Source of the DNA: Lachnospiraceae bacterium M18-1 | Lineage (GTDB): Bacteria; Bacillota; Clostridia; Lachnospirales; Lachnospiraceae | NCBI GenBank assembly: GCA_000403295.2 | Contig: KE159610.1 | Location: forward strand, 663,387 to 727,386 | Length of the DNA stretch: 64,000 bases | Direction: 5' to 3' | Part shown: positions 54,386 through 64,000 of the stretch, in pieces | Layout of the letters: every line of letters begins with the position of its first letter | Position numbering within the stretch: the stretch's first letter is position 1 | Notes under the pieces: generated by a model | Seen by the model: only the letters and a program-made list of their open reading frames with translations | What the model was told of the DNA's origin: nothing | Databases searched by the model: none | Translations under genes and position numbers: made by a program

Positions 54386-57300
54386 TTAGCTATTCCCTTT
54401 TATTTCTATCATATTGTTTATCATTTTATTCAAAAGCTCTTCTTGCCCTTGAAAATTTTCTTGTTTTAAATGATAATAAACTAGTACCCACAATTTATCC
54501 CTATTACTAATTTTACAATTGTGCAATATATTTGCCATAACAGAATATAACATTTTTTTAGGAACCCCTACACTTACAATGCATTCTATTAATTCCTCTA
54601 AATTTTCATCTTCACAATTACACAGTTTCAAGAGATATACTGCTAATTTATTATACTCATTCCTATAATCTATTCGTTCTAGCTCTATCATATCGTCAGA
54701 CGATATGTGTGCTGAAAACTTACCCTTCTTCATAAATATCTGAAGTAATATAACTAAATAGTAGTTTTCTTCTGCCAAATTAATTGTATGTCTTACTACA
54801 ATTAAAATAATTTTTTCTGAATTTTCATCCAAGTTTCGCAATCTACTTCGATACAGAATTTCATTTGTTATCTGCATGTCACTCATATTTTCTATAAAAT
54901 CTAAATTTTGAATCACTCTCTTAAATCTTGTATAATAATTAGATTTTAAAATGAATATAATTATTGTAAATATTCTACATGCATAAAGTTTTCTTTGATT
55001 CATCTCCTTCAATAATATTATTAACCTATCAACTGTAATTTCTTCAATTGCATTATTATCAACCCAGGATTCTATCTGTACAGCAGCTGCAAATGCATAA
55101 GATACCAAAAATACGTCCCCCAAACATTGAATATCCGTATATAGTTGTTTTTCCATCAAATCATCGAAAACTCTAGGAAAACAAGTTGCAGAATACTCTA
55201 AACCAAAGCATTTATTTTTTCTCATTAATTCTTTTATATCTTGCTGCTTAATTAATTTTAGGGTTCTCATTCTATCCTCTATCAATAAATTAAACTCCTC
55301 CTCCGTTTTCTCTCCATATTCAAAATATGCATTCCTTAAATTTCTTCTAACAATATCTCTTTCCTCCTCATTTGATATGCACAATAATTCCTTATATCTA
55401 TCATAAGTTGGATCGACCAAAAACTCACATGTTTTTACAACATAATGCAATTCTAACTTTCTCGCCAGATTTTTATATTCTTCCAAATCATTTAGTTCAA
55501 ACTCATAAAAATTGTATTTGAAATCATTTGTTAATTTTATTTCATGTGTAATCAAATGTAATCGTCTAGAGCGGAAATAACCACTAATTTTAATATCGCT
55601 TATTCCTAAAGCCTTCTTTACAAATTTTCCATGAATTGATTCATCACAAATACATTGTAAAAGTAAAAACCTTTTCATTCTAATATCATCAAAAATTAGT
55701 TTTTCTAATACATTTTGCGGTAATCGCTGTTTTACTTTTCCTGCCTTAATATATTGAGTCAATAAAGCTTTCCATTCATTTTTTGCCGTATTGGTATAAT
55801 ATACATCCTTATCAAGTAATCGAATACATAAATTAATTTGATCTTTCTCATCGCACCTTTTTAGTAATGAAACAATGTCACCTTCCAAATTATTTCTTTT
55901 ATTTTCATGCAATACTATATAAAGTGATAATACATTTGTTAAATACATCTTTTCCATTTCATATTTATCTTTTATATAATCATGTAGTTTCTTACACTGA
56001 ACCCCAGTAAGTACGCTAAACTTAGAAAACATCTTGCAACCTGATAGCTTTATTGCCTCTGCCGCATATCGTATGTATTTATCTTGCGATTTTCCTTTAA
56101 AAATATCCTCTGCTAAAATATCTATCGCCAACCAAGACCCATATAAACATATATTTTCAGATGTATAATCTGCTTTTGTCAAATTATCAATTCCATTCAT
56201 TTCTTCACACAATTTACCTATATTACCTTCTAAATATTCTTTATGTAATTCAATATATCCTAATGCAAAAAGAAATGTATTCCTCCAATACAGTTTATAC
56301 GCTATTTTTCTAATATTTTGAATTGCTTCTGAGTCACTATTTTTCACAAAATATGTTCCAGCAAAATATTCTTGCAATGTCCGTATGGTGAAACTATAAT
56401 ATTCTTCTCTGTTTTCACACAAGAAACATACTCTTTCTGCAATAATTTTCAAAAAATCTTTTTCCTTTGTATATGTTTCTTTCCCTTCGTAAAATTCATC
56501 TCTGTTGTCTTCAATATACTTCCTTATAATTTGTCTTAAATCAGCCTTACTTATTTCGGCAGAAGGATTTTCATCTTTTTCAGATTCCCGTTGTAGTTTT
56601 TCAGCTACAATTAAATGAATCTGTTCTAACCATTCAGTCTTATCATTTAGAGTAGGTATAACTTCTTTTTGTTTCTCTCGTTTAACCACAATATCGTAAT
56701 ATTGATGAAATAAAGAATATCTTTCATGTGGCGGCTTACCGCCACTTTTTACTAAAATGGCTATGATAGCCGCCTGCAAAGGTGTTTTCATCAGCCTATT
56801 TGTTGTACTATCTTTCAAGGCCTCTTTCATAATTCGGATATATTCTTCACGTTTTTCTGTTCTTTCTTCTATCTCCTTAAACAATTTATTAATATACTTA
56901 ACACAATCTTTCTCTGAAAGTTCCATGACTTCCAAATGTTCATAGCAATTTTCATTAAAATCTTTATTATACCCCTGCATTCTTGTCGTTGCAATAATCA
57001 TACAGTCACAATTATCTTCTTTCAATTCAATTGAGATAAATATATTAATCTGCCTTAAAACTTCTTGACGATTAGATGTTTCTGGCACTTCATCTAAACC
57101 ATCAAAAAAGAAAATCCATGCTAGCTGAGTTATCATTTTACGTATTTCAGATATAGATAAGCTGCTTCCTTCAATTTTTTTAATTCTATCTCTCATATAA
57201 TTAATAATAGAAATATTAGCATCTTTTTCTTGTCTGTTAATCCAAGCTGCATATTCTTTTAATATAACTTTAAATGGAACTCTTTGACAATTTACATTAT

Positions 57301-58243
57301 AAGAATAGCTTTCCTCTATCTCTTGCATAAAAGATTTTGCATATATGTTTGTATATTTAGTAGCCTGAAGATAATTTGCCCTGTAAATTTGGGCAACAAA
57401 CTGACATATTGTAGTTTTTCCTCCACCCGGGCCACCTACAAGTACAAAATTTTCAGATTTATCCAGTTCAAAAATCTCCTTTTCCCGCGCTAAATTTTGT
57501 TTCTGATATCCTAAAACTTTATTTCCTATGTCCAATACTCTATGAACAAACTTAAATGTTTCGCTCCCATTCAATTCCTTTACGTCAATATCTATATAGA
57601 CTTTCTCAATTGATACTTTCTTTTCCGTCACCGACCCTGCCTGTTCCATTTGCGTACACATGTCCTCTTCTAATTCACGTGCCAGATACCTACCAAGTAT
57701 CTCTGTATAATTACTATTTTCTTCTTTCAAATATTGTATCAGTATATCACCTGGCAGTATATGAGAAGAATAAGCGGTTGCTACATCTCTGTTATTATCT
57801 AATAAAGTACATATCTCATCATATCCCTTAACATAAAAATAGGGAATAATATTATTATTTTCCTTGATAAACTTATTAATCTTATCTTTCACTCCTGTAT
57901 CTTTTGTAGGTGTTAATACAATATTTGTATAAAACAAATAATTTTCTGGAATATACTCTTTATCCTTCTTACAAAATCGTTTTAATTCATTATCAATTTC
58001 TTTTTCAAGCCACTTATAATCGTCCTTATTTGTTGTTGGATACTTAAATTTAACTTGTCCAATAGTCCTTCCTTTGAATACAGTGCCTGACATATCTGTA
58101 ATATCCCCGTCAAATGTAAATTCTCTTTGTCCATCAGGACCTGATCCATACTGCTCACACTTAATCCCAAAAATTTTTTCGTTCAAACTTCTAACCATTA
58201 ATTCAAAAGAATCCGAATCCATCGTATTAAAGTTGTATCTCAT
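54386..58243 (-). CDS. NACHT NTPase with N-terminal Mrr-like nuclease domain (Avs/bNACHT-like)
   Basis: 1285 residues. Residues ~1-150 resemble a PD-(D/E)XK Mrr-like nuclease: CEQYGSGPDGQREF with Asp37, and IGQVKFKYP with the Gln63-x-Lys65 pair. The NACHT NTPase follows, with Walker A GGPGGGKTT (270-278) and Walker B IFFFDGLDEV (377-386), then a winged-helix end with FTIRTLQEYFAGTYF. The last ~650 residues are helical repeats, likely the sensor. Proteins of this plan (Avs, bNACHT) recognise phage proteins and then cut DNA or otherwise stop infection. It is strongly AT-rich. GGAGAGG precedes the ATG. It lies between pglX and the DUF262 gene on the same strand. Confidence 0.88.
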   Translation of the reverse strand: MRYNFNTMDSDSFELMVRSLNEKIFGIKCEQYGSGPDGQREFTFDGDITDMSGTVFKGRTIGQVKFKYPTTNKDDYKWLEKEIDNELKRFCKKDKEYIPENYLFYTNIVLTPTKDTGVKDKINKFIKENNNIIPYFYVKGYDEICTLLDNNRDVATAYSSHILPGDILIQYLKEENSNYTEILGRYLARELEEDMCTQMEQAGSVTEKKVSIEKVYIDIDVKELNGSETFKFVHRVLDIGNKVLGYQKQNLAREKEIFELDKSENFVLVGGPGGGKTTICQFVAQIYRANYLQATKYTNIYAKSFMQEIEESYSYNVNCQRVPFKVILKEYAAWINRQEKDANISIINYMRDRIKKIEGSSLSISEIRKMITQLAWIFFFDGLDEVPETSNRQEVLRQINIFISIELKEDNCDCMIIATTRMQGYNKDFNENCYEHLEVMELSEKDCVKYINKLFKEIEERTEKREEYIRIMKEALKDSTTNRLMKTPLQAAIIAILVKSGGKPPHERYSLFHQYYDIVVKREKQKEVIPTLNDKTEWLEQIHLIVAEKLQRESEKDENPSAEISKADLRQIIRKYIEDNRDEFYEGKETYTKEKDFLKIIAERVCFLCENREEYYSFTIRTLQEYFAGTYFVKNSDSEAIQNIRKIAYKLYWRNTFLFALGYIELHKEYLEGNIGKLCEEMNGIDNLTKADYTSENICLYGSWLAIDILAEDIFKGKSQDKYIRYAAEAIKLSGCKMFSKFSVLTGVQCKKLHDYIKDKYEMEKMYLTNVLSLYIVLHENKRNNLEGDIVSLLKRCDEKDQINLCIRLLDKDVYYTNTAKNEWKALLTQYIKAGKVKQRLPQNVLEKLIFDDIRMKRFLLLQCICDESIHGKFVKKALGISDIKISGYFRSRRLHLITHEIKLTNDFKYNFYEFELNDLEEYKNLARKLELHYVVKTCEFLVDPTYDRYKELLCISNEEERDIVRRNLRNAYFEYGEKTEEEFNLLIEDRMRTLKLIKQQDIKELMRKNKCFGLEYSATCFPRVFDDLMEKQLYTDIQCLGDVFLVSYAFAAAVQIESWVDNNAIEEITVDRLIILLKEMNQRKLYACRIFTIIIFILKSNYYTRFKRVIQNLDFIENMSDMQITNEILYRSRLRNLDENSEKIILIVVRHTINLAEENYYLVILLQIFMKKGKFSAHISSDDMIELERIDYRNEYNKLAVYLLKLCNCEDENLEELIECIVSVGVPKKMLYSVMANILHNCKISNRDKLWVLVYYHLKQENFQGQEELLNKMINNMIEIKGNS

Positions 58244-58330
58244 TTATTGTTCCTCTCCATTATACCAAGAATCGCTTTCACTACTTAAAAACCAACAACA
58301 ACTAAAACTTATCCCATCTTTATGAATAAT

Positions 58331-60200
58331 CTAAATCTTTACTAGCACCTGATATTTCTTCCCATCCCTTGCAGTCTGCACTTTATCATAATTAACTTTT
58401 ACACCATCATCCAAATCTATTTTTACTCTGGATAATGCCAAATGCCCTATCTTCTCATCATACTCTTGGCATTCTTTGATCTGCTTCTGCAATTTCTCTT
58501 TACGTTTGGATGCTGCTGTCACTTCTCTTGCATTTCCGCTATTATCAATTGTGTCCTGCATGCGATCCATTTCACATTCATAAATACGTTCCATGCGGTG
58601 TAAGTAATCTACACGTAAGTTTCCGATTGTATCTGCATTATAACGGTGCATATAAATAAGCGCTTTAAAACCGTTTAACTTACCGCTGTCAAAAAGCCAG
58701 TAAATCGGGCGCTTTTGATATACTTTCAGGTGATCCGCATAAAAGCCTTTCAGGAAATAATTACGTATGACTTCTCTCGGAGAACCTCCTTTATTTCCTA
58801 ATGCCTGTGCAATAAATTCCAGATTTTCTTCTAAAGTTTCCTCACCATAAACAGTTTTCACGAAATCTGCAAATCTGTTCACAACATCATCTGTAAAATA
58901 TTCTTCATCTGTAATTGGAATGATATTGTCCGCATCTATTTTCCAACACTCTAAAGGTTCTTTTCCCTCTATTGGCAAATAATAAAATGGTGTTGTCAAC
59001 TCTTCAAATGTATATTTTCCATCCCATCTAACATTGGCGGCATCAACAGCGCCAAATGTTCCATCATAATATGCATATACATCCTTTATATCTCCACCTG
59101 CAAACATTAAGCCCTCTTGATCCAGAGAATACCGGCCGAACATACATCCGACTGCATAGGAAATGAAACTGCGGATATCCCTTCCCAAATCTGCCTTGCG
59201 GACTGTAATATCTTTATCTTCTACTTCTGGTGTCAATTCGTCCTGCAAGCCATAGATTTCGATAAAAATGCGGTTGAGTTCTTCTTCATTTGATTTGAGC
59301 TGGTTGAATCGGAGGAAACATTCATTTTCCCAATTACTAAATGCCTCCTCTATATAATTCATATCTTTCCTATACTTTTTCCTATCTTCCTGTATTTCTT
59401 TTATAGAAAATGAGGCACATCGGATGAGGAGGTGTTGTCTAAAGTCCCATGAGGTTTCAAAAGAATCCCAATCATTTTTTGATAATTCCAATATTTCTTC
59501 TACAATCTTATTGATGGGGTTTTCCATCCGCTCCGATCTTGCTGATATTAAAGTCGTCTTCCGAAATTTCATGTGTCAGACGGTATACAATGCCCTCTGA
59601 ATCCGTGACAGATACGTTCAAAAGCAATTCTGTATAATCCGATGTCTTTTCAAACAGTTTCGGCAAATATGCATTCAACGCATTACATTGTCTGATAAAA
59701 AGGAAACGGAAAAGCTCGTCCACCTGATTCTCATTTTTTAGCTGCAAAATATATTCCATTTCCTGCTGTGTAAAATTGATCTCTGCATCAAAAGGCGTTG
59801 TGACCAGATCCGGTTCCAGCTTCCCGCTCTCAGAAGACAGCACCCGGATATGTGCCGGCATATAGTCATTGACCTCCATAAACCGGATCGCGATAAGACG
59901 GTTAAACCATGTATAGGCCACTTCCTCAATCACATTACGGTATGCGTCCTTATACTCTGACTGTGACGCTTTTCTCCTGATTACGCTTACCAGTTCCTTG
60001 CGCTGTTTTATTTCTACTCCCTGAACGGCATAGGGCTCTTTTGTCCCGATATCGTAAAATTCTGCATCCTGCGCAGACTGGGGCAGGGCGTCCTTGATGC
60101 CCTCCTCTGTGATGCCCAGCAATCCTGCTTTATATCGAATGTCCTCGATCAGTTTATTTCTCGCCCGGACAGAGAAATTCTTTATGGCTGTCTTATCCAT
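58331..60200 (-). pseudogene. pglX: BREX PglX methyltransferase with internal deletion
   Basis: The N-terminal 220 or so residues are intact from ATG 60200 (IKNFSVRARNKLIEDIRYKA, AYTWFNRLIAIRFMEVNDYM), ending near SEDDFNISKIGADG. There the frame shifts directly to the C-terminal part (NPINKIVEEILELSKNDWDS, WDFRQHLLIRCASFSIKEIQ, then RPIYWLFDSGKLNGFKALIY). The region that should carry the SAM-binding motif and the NPPY catalytic motif, several hundred residues, is gone. PglX methylates host DNA to mark self; this copy cannot. Confidence 0.9.
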
Positions 60201-60232
60201 ACCAACACTCCTAAAATTCAATATTTACAATC
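60175..60232. repeat. 58-bp direct repeat, copy 1 (native brxC/pglX junction)
   Basis: Identical to 61453-61510. It spans the first codons of pglX, its ribosome site and the last codons plus stop of brxC. Here the pglX side is native, and the brxC tail (ELDADMIVNIEF-stop) continues up to about 60265 as a duplicated scrap. Confidence 0.92.
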
Positions 60233-60265
60233 ATATCCGCGTCCAACTCTACATCACTATTCTCT

Positions 60266-61438
60266 TTAAAATGCGACATCTTCCTCTGCATCCAACAACT
60301 TTTTCAAATCTTCAATATCCGGCAGCGCTTTCCGTAACTCTTCAGACATATCTTTTGATGTTTTATAGGTGGCTACTCCCATCGGTTTGGTATAATCCTG
60401 AATCACGTAATCCACGAAAGACTTATTCATATCCTTGCATAGAATAATTCCTATCGCGGGATTTTCATGAGGCTTGCGCTCAAATCCGTCAAGGACACTC
60501 AAATATCCCTGTAGCTGTCCCAGATAGGATGTTTTGAACTTTCCTCTCTTTAATTCTACAGCGACAAGGCAGTTTAGTTCCCGATTAAAGAATAAAAGGT
60601 CAATATACTGATCCTCGCCGAAGGCATCCAAGTGATACTGATTACGAATAAAAGCAAAGTCTTTTCCAAAAGTCAGAATGAAATTTTTTACATTATGAAT
60701 GATAGCATTTTCCACGACCTTTTCATCAACATCGGCTTTTTCTCTGACATCCAACTCCTCTACATTGATATAATCAAGCAGATATTCGTCTTTGAATGTT
60801 CCTATGGCTTTCAGTGCCTGCTGTCCTGCGGGAAGAGTCCGCGCAAAATTGTTTGGCAGACTTCCTTGATGATGGTAATCATCTGCGGTGAGACTGCTTC
60901 TCAATGCCTTCACAGTAAAATGCTCATCTGCACACAGTCTGATGTAAAAAAGACGTTCTTCAAAATTTTTTATTTTTCCAAGAATTACCCTGTGGTGAGT
61001 GAACCCTATATGTAGAAATGCGTCCATCGGAAAATCTTGGTAATTTGGAACTTGCAAATTCCAAATTAACTTAATTGCAGTTTTTTCTGTTTTGAAATTC
61101 GTAAGTTCCAAATTATCGGATACATTTTCTACAATTTTCTCGTTCTGTCCAACAGAATCCAACATTTTCCACTCTTCATAAAACGTCCGCATATACCGAA
61201 GATTTCGAGATGTAAATCCTCGAAGTCCGGGTAACTCTTTATCCAATTGCTCACTGATGGCATCAATCGCTCCTTTACCCCAGAATCCGCTCCGGGAATT
61301 TAAGGATATATATTTGCCAATGCCGTAATAGAGCATCAACTGTTTCTCGTTCACGGTTCTTGCAGCATCATATTGACTTTGCAATATCGCTGTTTTTATT
61401 GCCTTAACAGCTTCACCATAATTCTGTTTCTCACCCAT
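60266..61438 (-). CDS. PDDEXK nuclease domain protein (DUF1016/YhcG family)
   Basis: 390 residues. The N-terminal DUF1016 part (YGIGKYISLNSRSGFWGKGA; LPGLRGFTSRNLRYMRTFYE) is followed by a PD-(D/E)XK nuclease: GEDQYIDLLFFNRELNCLVA with the Asp and VELKRGKFKTSYLGQLQGYL with the E-x-K. Such proteins are common near restriction and BREX genes, but their role is not settled. It is exactly framed by the 58-bp repeats at the brxC/pglX junction and keeps the BREX direction, so it would be cotranscribed with the locus. Intact. Confidence 0.9.
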   Translation of the reverse strand: MGEKQNYGEAVKAIKTAILQSQYDAARTVNEKQLMLYYGIGKYISLNSRSGFWGKGAIDAISEQLDKELPGLRGFTSRNLRYMRTFYEEWKMLDSVGQNEKIVENVSDNLELTNFKTEKTAIKLIWNLQVPNYQDFPMDAFLHIGFTHHRVILGKIKNFEERLFYIRLCADEHFTVKALRSSLTADDYHHQGSLPNNFARTLPAGQQALKAIGTFKDEYLLDYINVEELDVREKADVDEKVVENAIIHNVKNFILTFGKDFAFIRNQYHLDAFGEDQYIDLLFFNRELNCLVAVELKRGKFKTSYLGQLQGYLSVLDGFERKPHENPAIGIILCKDMNKSFVDYVIQDYTKPMGVATYKTSKDMSEELRKALPDIEDLKKLLDAEEDVAF

Positions 61439-61452
61439 AGTTTATCTCCACT

Positions 61453-61510
61453 AAATTCTTTATGGCTGTCTTATCCATACCAACACTCCTAAAATTCAAT
61501 ATTTACAATC
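61453..61510. repeat. 58-bp direct repeat, copy 2
   Basis: Identical to 60175-60232. Here the brxC stop side is native and the pglX start codons (ATG GAT AAG ACA) are a duplicated scrap that ends at the DUF1016 gene's upstream region. Similarity continues with scattered mismatches a few bases into brxC. Confidence 0.92.
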
Positions 61511-64000
61511 GTATCCGCATCCAGTTCATTCATCAACTTTAAACGGAGATCCTCTATATAGCGTTCTACATCTTCTTTATTTTCGATATGCCATGATGAA
61601 GTTTTCGCTACTTTTTTAAATGATATATTTTTTACCTGTTTACAATGATACCCTTTTTCCTCTGCGATTTGGCTTACCTGCTGCTCGATCAAATATGTAT
61701 CATACCGTCCGTTTACTTTTGCCTCTGCTTCCAGTTTCTTCCTGACTTCCTCCGTTTTTTTTGCGGCAATCTCCTGATCCAGGCGATCCATTTCATTCAG
61801 AAGACGGATTTTTAAGGTTTCTGCCCTGTCAGCGTAACCTCTTAATACAGATACGTTTGTACAGCCGTTTGCTCCGTTCGTAATTTCACAAAACAATTCA
61901 ATATACCTGTTCCTCTTACTTTCTTTATACGCCTTTGTATTTAATACTTCAAACACTCTCTTCTGGGATTCTGACACGGAATCAAGCACAGGCACAAGCT
62001 GTTCATCCAACACCTTCGTATATGCGTCTGTAAACTGTTTCAATAATTCCGGAAGTTTAGGAATATCTGTAAAGGGCTTATCTTTCTTTACAATTGTCCG
62101 GATCGCATCCACAACGCTCTCCAGTTCAACATCCACGATATAAGTTTTACTGTCGTCATATTTTTCTAAATACAGCAGCGCCTTATCAAATATCCCCTTC
62201 TGTTCTCCTGCGAAAAACGCCTTAATTGGTTCATAGTCCTCAGCAAAATCAAGCAGATCATCCTGCTTCCTAGATACTGTCTGGAAAAATTCTACCGCAG
62301 ACTGGTTCCGCGCAATATCAGACATGATCCGGATGCCCTCATCAACCACTTTTATTCCCGGGTATTTTGCTCTGTCATAATCTTTTTTCATAACCCGAAG
62401 TTCTGTCATGAGCTTATCTGCAAAGGTTATAAAAAATTTCATTACCGCATCTTCATCCTCAGACGGGCTGCTGGTATGGAATAATTCTTTTAAGATATCA
62501 CGGACAACTTTTTTGTCCTTATCTGATACACGGACGCGCTCCTCCATCATCAGCTTTTCTGCAAAGGCTTTCTTTGTAATATAATTAATGATTTCCTCTA
62601 TGTCTTTATTAATCATGGAAACTTGCGCGCCATTCACAGAGAAATAGACATCTCCCCTCTTGAACAATTTTGCAACAAGCCATTGAACATCATTTTCTAC
62701 AAATCCATACGGAGCTTTCATAAACCGATCCTTTATGGATTTCATGGACGTCTTTACATGCATCCGGCTGTTCCCCGCTATATACTGTAACACATCATCA
62801 AGCGCATGGATATTCGGCTCTGTACCGCCTTCCAGATCAAAGGATCTCTGATTGTCGGCCTTGAAAAGCTTCCGAATGTCATCCTCTCCAAAAGCAGCGT
62901 CAATATAATCCAGTTTATGATATACGTTCTTTACTAATCTGCCGATGGCGTCACTGACCCTTGCAGATACGTCTTTCGCGCCGATCTGTGCCCGATCCCC
63001 ATTCACATAGATCACCGCATTCTTTAAGGATTCTGTCAGGAACAATTTGGCGTTACTGTCGCGCTCCCGCATCTCCAGTCTTTTTGCTTCCTTGATGCTC
63101 TCATACTTGGATAATGCAGAAGATGTATTTAAACGCAGAAATTTTTCAATCTTTAAGTATCTCTGAATCTCATCCATAAAGGCACGGTCATCTGGAAGCA
63201 CCGCCAATACCTCCCTGCCCTGTCCGGATATCATTCTAAGTGTTGTCTCGTCTGTCCCGTAATCAGATGCCGGAGTAAGAATATGCACCCCAATATCAAA
63301 ATTCTGTGTCGGTTTATAATGCCTGTCATCTACAATCTGATTAAAATTAAAAGAGTATCTGCCATTAAATGCAGGATATTTATATTTCCTATCTGTAAAA
63401 ATATCCTCGAAGATCATTTCAGATACTTTATTGATAATTTCTGCCATCTCTACGCTTTGATTTTCAATTTCCCGGTTAATTTCCTGTTCTTCATCCGTGA
63501 GGAATACATAAATGTCCCCGTTTTTCTGTACCAGATTCTGGCGCATCAATACCTTCAGCGCCTCTCCTACTTTTTCTTTCAGCGCAATTCGGTCATCATC
63601 AATCCCCTCTGCCATGAGACTCGTGATATTGTCGATGTTCGCCGCAACCACCTTATCTACATACTTAATCATAAAAAGTGCTTTGAGTACATCCACTGCA
63701 AATACTTTTTCTTTATGTTCCGGATTGATCATATCATTCTCATATGCACGGATAATGACTCCGCGATGGCTGTGGTCTAAAAAATTTTCCAATGCGCCAT
63801 AAAAAGCATAAAATGGAATGATTGTCCCTACTTCATCTTCTTTATATTCCATTGCCGATTCTTTGAACATTGCCAGCATGGAACGTTCTCCTTCAGATAG
63901 ATGCTTTCCCGATGCCCCGTGGGTTCGGATAGACGTCAGGACACTTGCCAGTAAGTTGAATTGATACGGTACAAATGGGTACACGCACACAAAATCATTT
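61489..64000 (-). CDS. brxC: BREX P-loop protein BrxC, C-terminal part (runs off the window)
   Basis: About 837 codons are in the window, and the frame stays open to the right edge. Recognised by FVPYQFNLLASVLTSIRTHG, then GASGKHLSEGERSMLAMFKE, the segment typical after the AAA core of BrxC/PglY. Further helical regions follow (PYGFVENDVQWLVAKLFKRG; a C-terminal coiled coil EVRKKLEAEAKVNGRYD). The Walker motifs lie outside the window. BrxC is a large ATPase required for BREX defence. No stop or frameshift is seen in the visible part. It is the first BREX gene here; brxA and brxB should lie further right. Confidence 0.9.
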   Translation of the reverse strand, partial: NDFVCVYPFVPYQFNLLASVLTSIRTHGASGKHLSEGERSMLAMFKESAMEYKEDEVGTIIPFYAFYGALENFLDHSHRGVIIRAYENDMINPEHKEKVFAVDVLKALFMIKYVDKVVAANIDNITSLMAEGIDDDRIALKEKVGEALKVLMRQNLVQKNGDIYVFLTDEEQEINREIENQSVEMAEIINKVSEMIFEDIFTDRKYKYPAFNGRYSFNFNQIVDDRHYKPTQNFDIGVHILTPASDYGTDETTLRMISGQGREVLAVLPDDRAFMDEIQRYLKIEKFLRLNTSSALSKYESIKEAKRLEMRERDSNAKLFLTESLKNAVIYVNGDRAQIGAKDVSARVSDAIGRLVKNVYHKLDYIDAAFGEDDIRKLFKADNQRSFDLEGGTEPNIHALDDVLQYIAGNSRMHVKTSMKSIKDRFMKAPYGFVENDVQWLVAKLFKRGDVYFSVNGAQVSMINKDIEEIINYITKKAFAEKLMMEERVRVSDKDKKVVRDILKELFHTSSPSEDEDAVMKFFITFADKLMTELRVMKKDYDRAKYPGIKVVDEGIRIMSDIARNQSAVEFFQTVSRKQDDLLDFAEDYEPIKAFFAGEQKGIFDKALLYLEKYDDSKTYIVDVELESVVDAIRTIVKKDKPFTDIPKLPELLKQFTDAYTKVLDEQLVPVLDSVSESQKRVFEVLNTKAYKESKRNRYIELFCEITNGANGCTNVSVLRGYADRAETLKIRLLNEMDRLDQEIAAKKTEEVRKKLEAEAKVNGRYDTYLIEQQVSQIAEEKGYHCKQVKNISFKKVAKTSSWHIENKEDVERYIEDLRLKLMNELDADTIVNIEF

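Overview
The window looks like a chromosome segment of a gut Lachnospiraceae bacterium (Clostridia; Blautia/Dorea/Mediterraneibacter-like). The reasons are the GPH sugar symporters with AraC regulators, the GH2/GH3/DUF5605 glycosidases, the strong AGGAGG ribosome binding sites with frequent GTG/TTG starts, and the type of transposons and pseudogenes present. This is inferred from gene content; I could not search a database. No rRNA or tRNA gene was seen. The fraction of decayed genes is unusually high.

Positions 1-26600 are mainly sugar-utilisation islands separated by mobile debris: a partial lipase-like hydrolase; scraps of IS1182 and IS66; a Uma2 protein; an AraC regulator; AraC // GH2 beta-glycosidase + GPH symporter; HAD hydrolase + DUF5060/DUF5605 glycosidase (minus strand) divergent from AraC; and a GH3 glycosidase > HAD > GPH symporter operon (minus strand). 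The two HAD proteins are same-length paralogues, and the promoter plus ribosome-binding region of the AraC gene at 12.5 kb exists as a decayed copy at 17.9 kb, so part of this cluster arose by duplication. A graveyard follows: IS21 IstA, an SGNH hydrolase with an amber stop, a response regulator fused to a kinase tail, truncated pssA beside intact psd, and VaFE adhesin scraps. After it come a further AraC // GPH pair and a conserved coiled-coil protein.

Positions 26600-51300 are mobile and accessory DNA: a truncated HxlR regulator, a histidine phosphatase, a group II intron 5' end, an XRE regulator, and an IS4 element that cuts the ABC ATPase of a lactococcin-972-type bacteriocin locus. The bacteriocin gene itself is present but carries a stop codon. 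Then come an IS1634 element, an AbiEi/AbiEii toxin-antitoxin pair, a type III methyltransferase cut off by a tnpV-bearing element, an Rpn nuclease, integrative-element proteins, an FMN reductase // MerR pair, a short SymE-like toxin, two XRE-membrane cassettes flanked by a three-copy repeat, an MFS exporter, and a membrane protein/XRE/lipoprotein operon.

Positions 51300-64000 (all minus strand) hold a broken BREX locus in the order brxC > PDDEXK/DUF1016 gene > pglX > NACHT > DUF262 > AAA > pglZ. pglX has lost its methyltransferase core and pglZ its N-terminal part, while the four inserted genes are intact. The DUF1016 gene sits between 58-bp exact direct repeats of the brxC/pglX junction. I read this as a dead BREX scaffold used as a landing site for other defence genes: a 1285-residue NACHT protein with an Mrr-like nuclease front end, and a DUF262 + DUF3696-type ATPase pair. 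This is the most interesting part of the window, followed by the cryptic bacteriocin locus and a two-copy element with a conserved 22-nt tag but different hairpin sequences.
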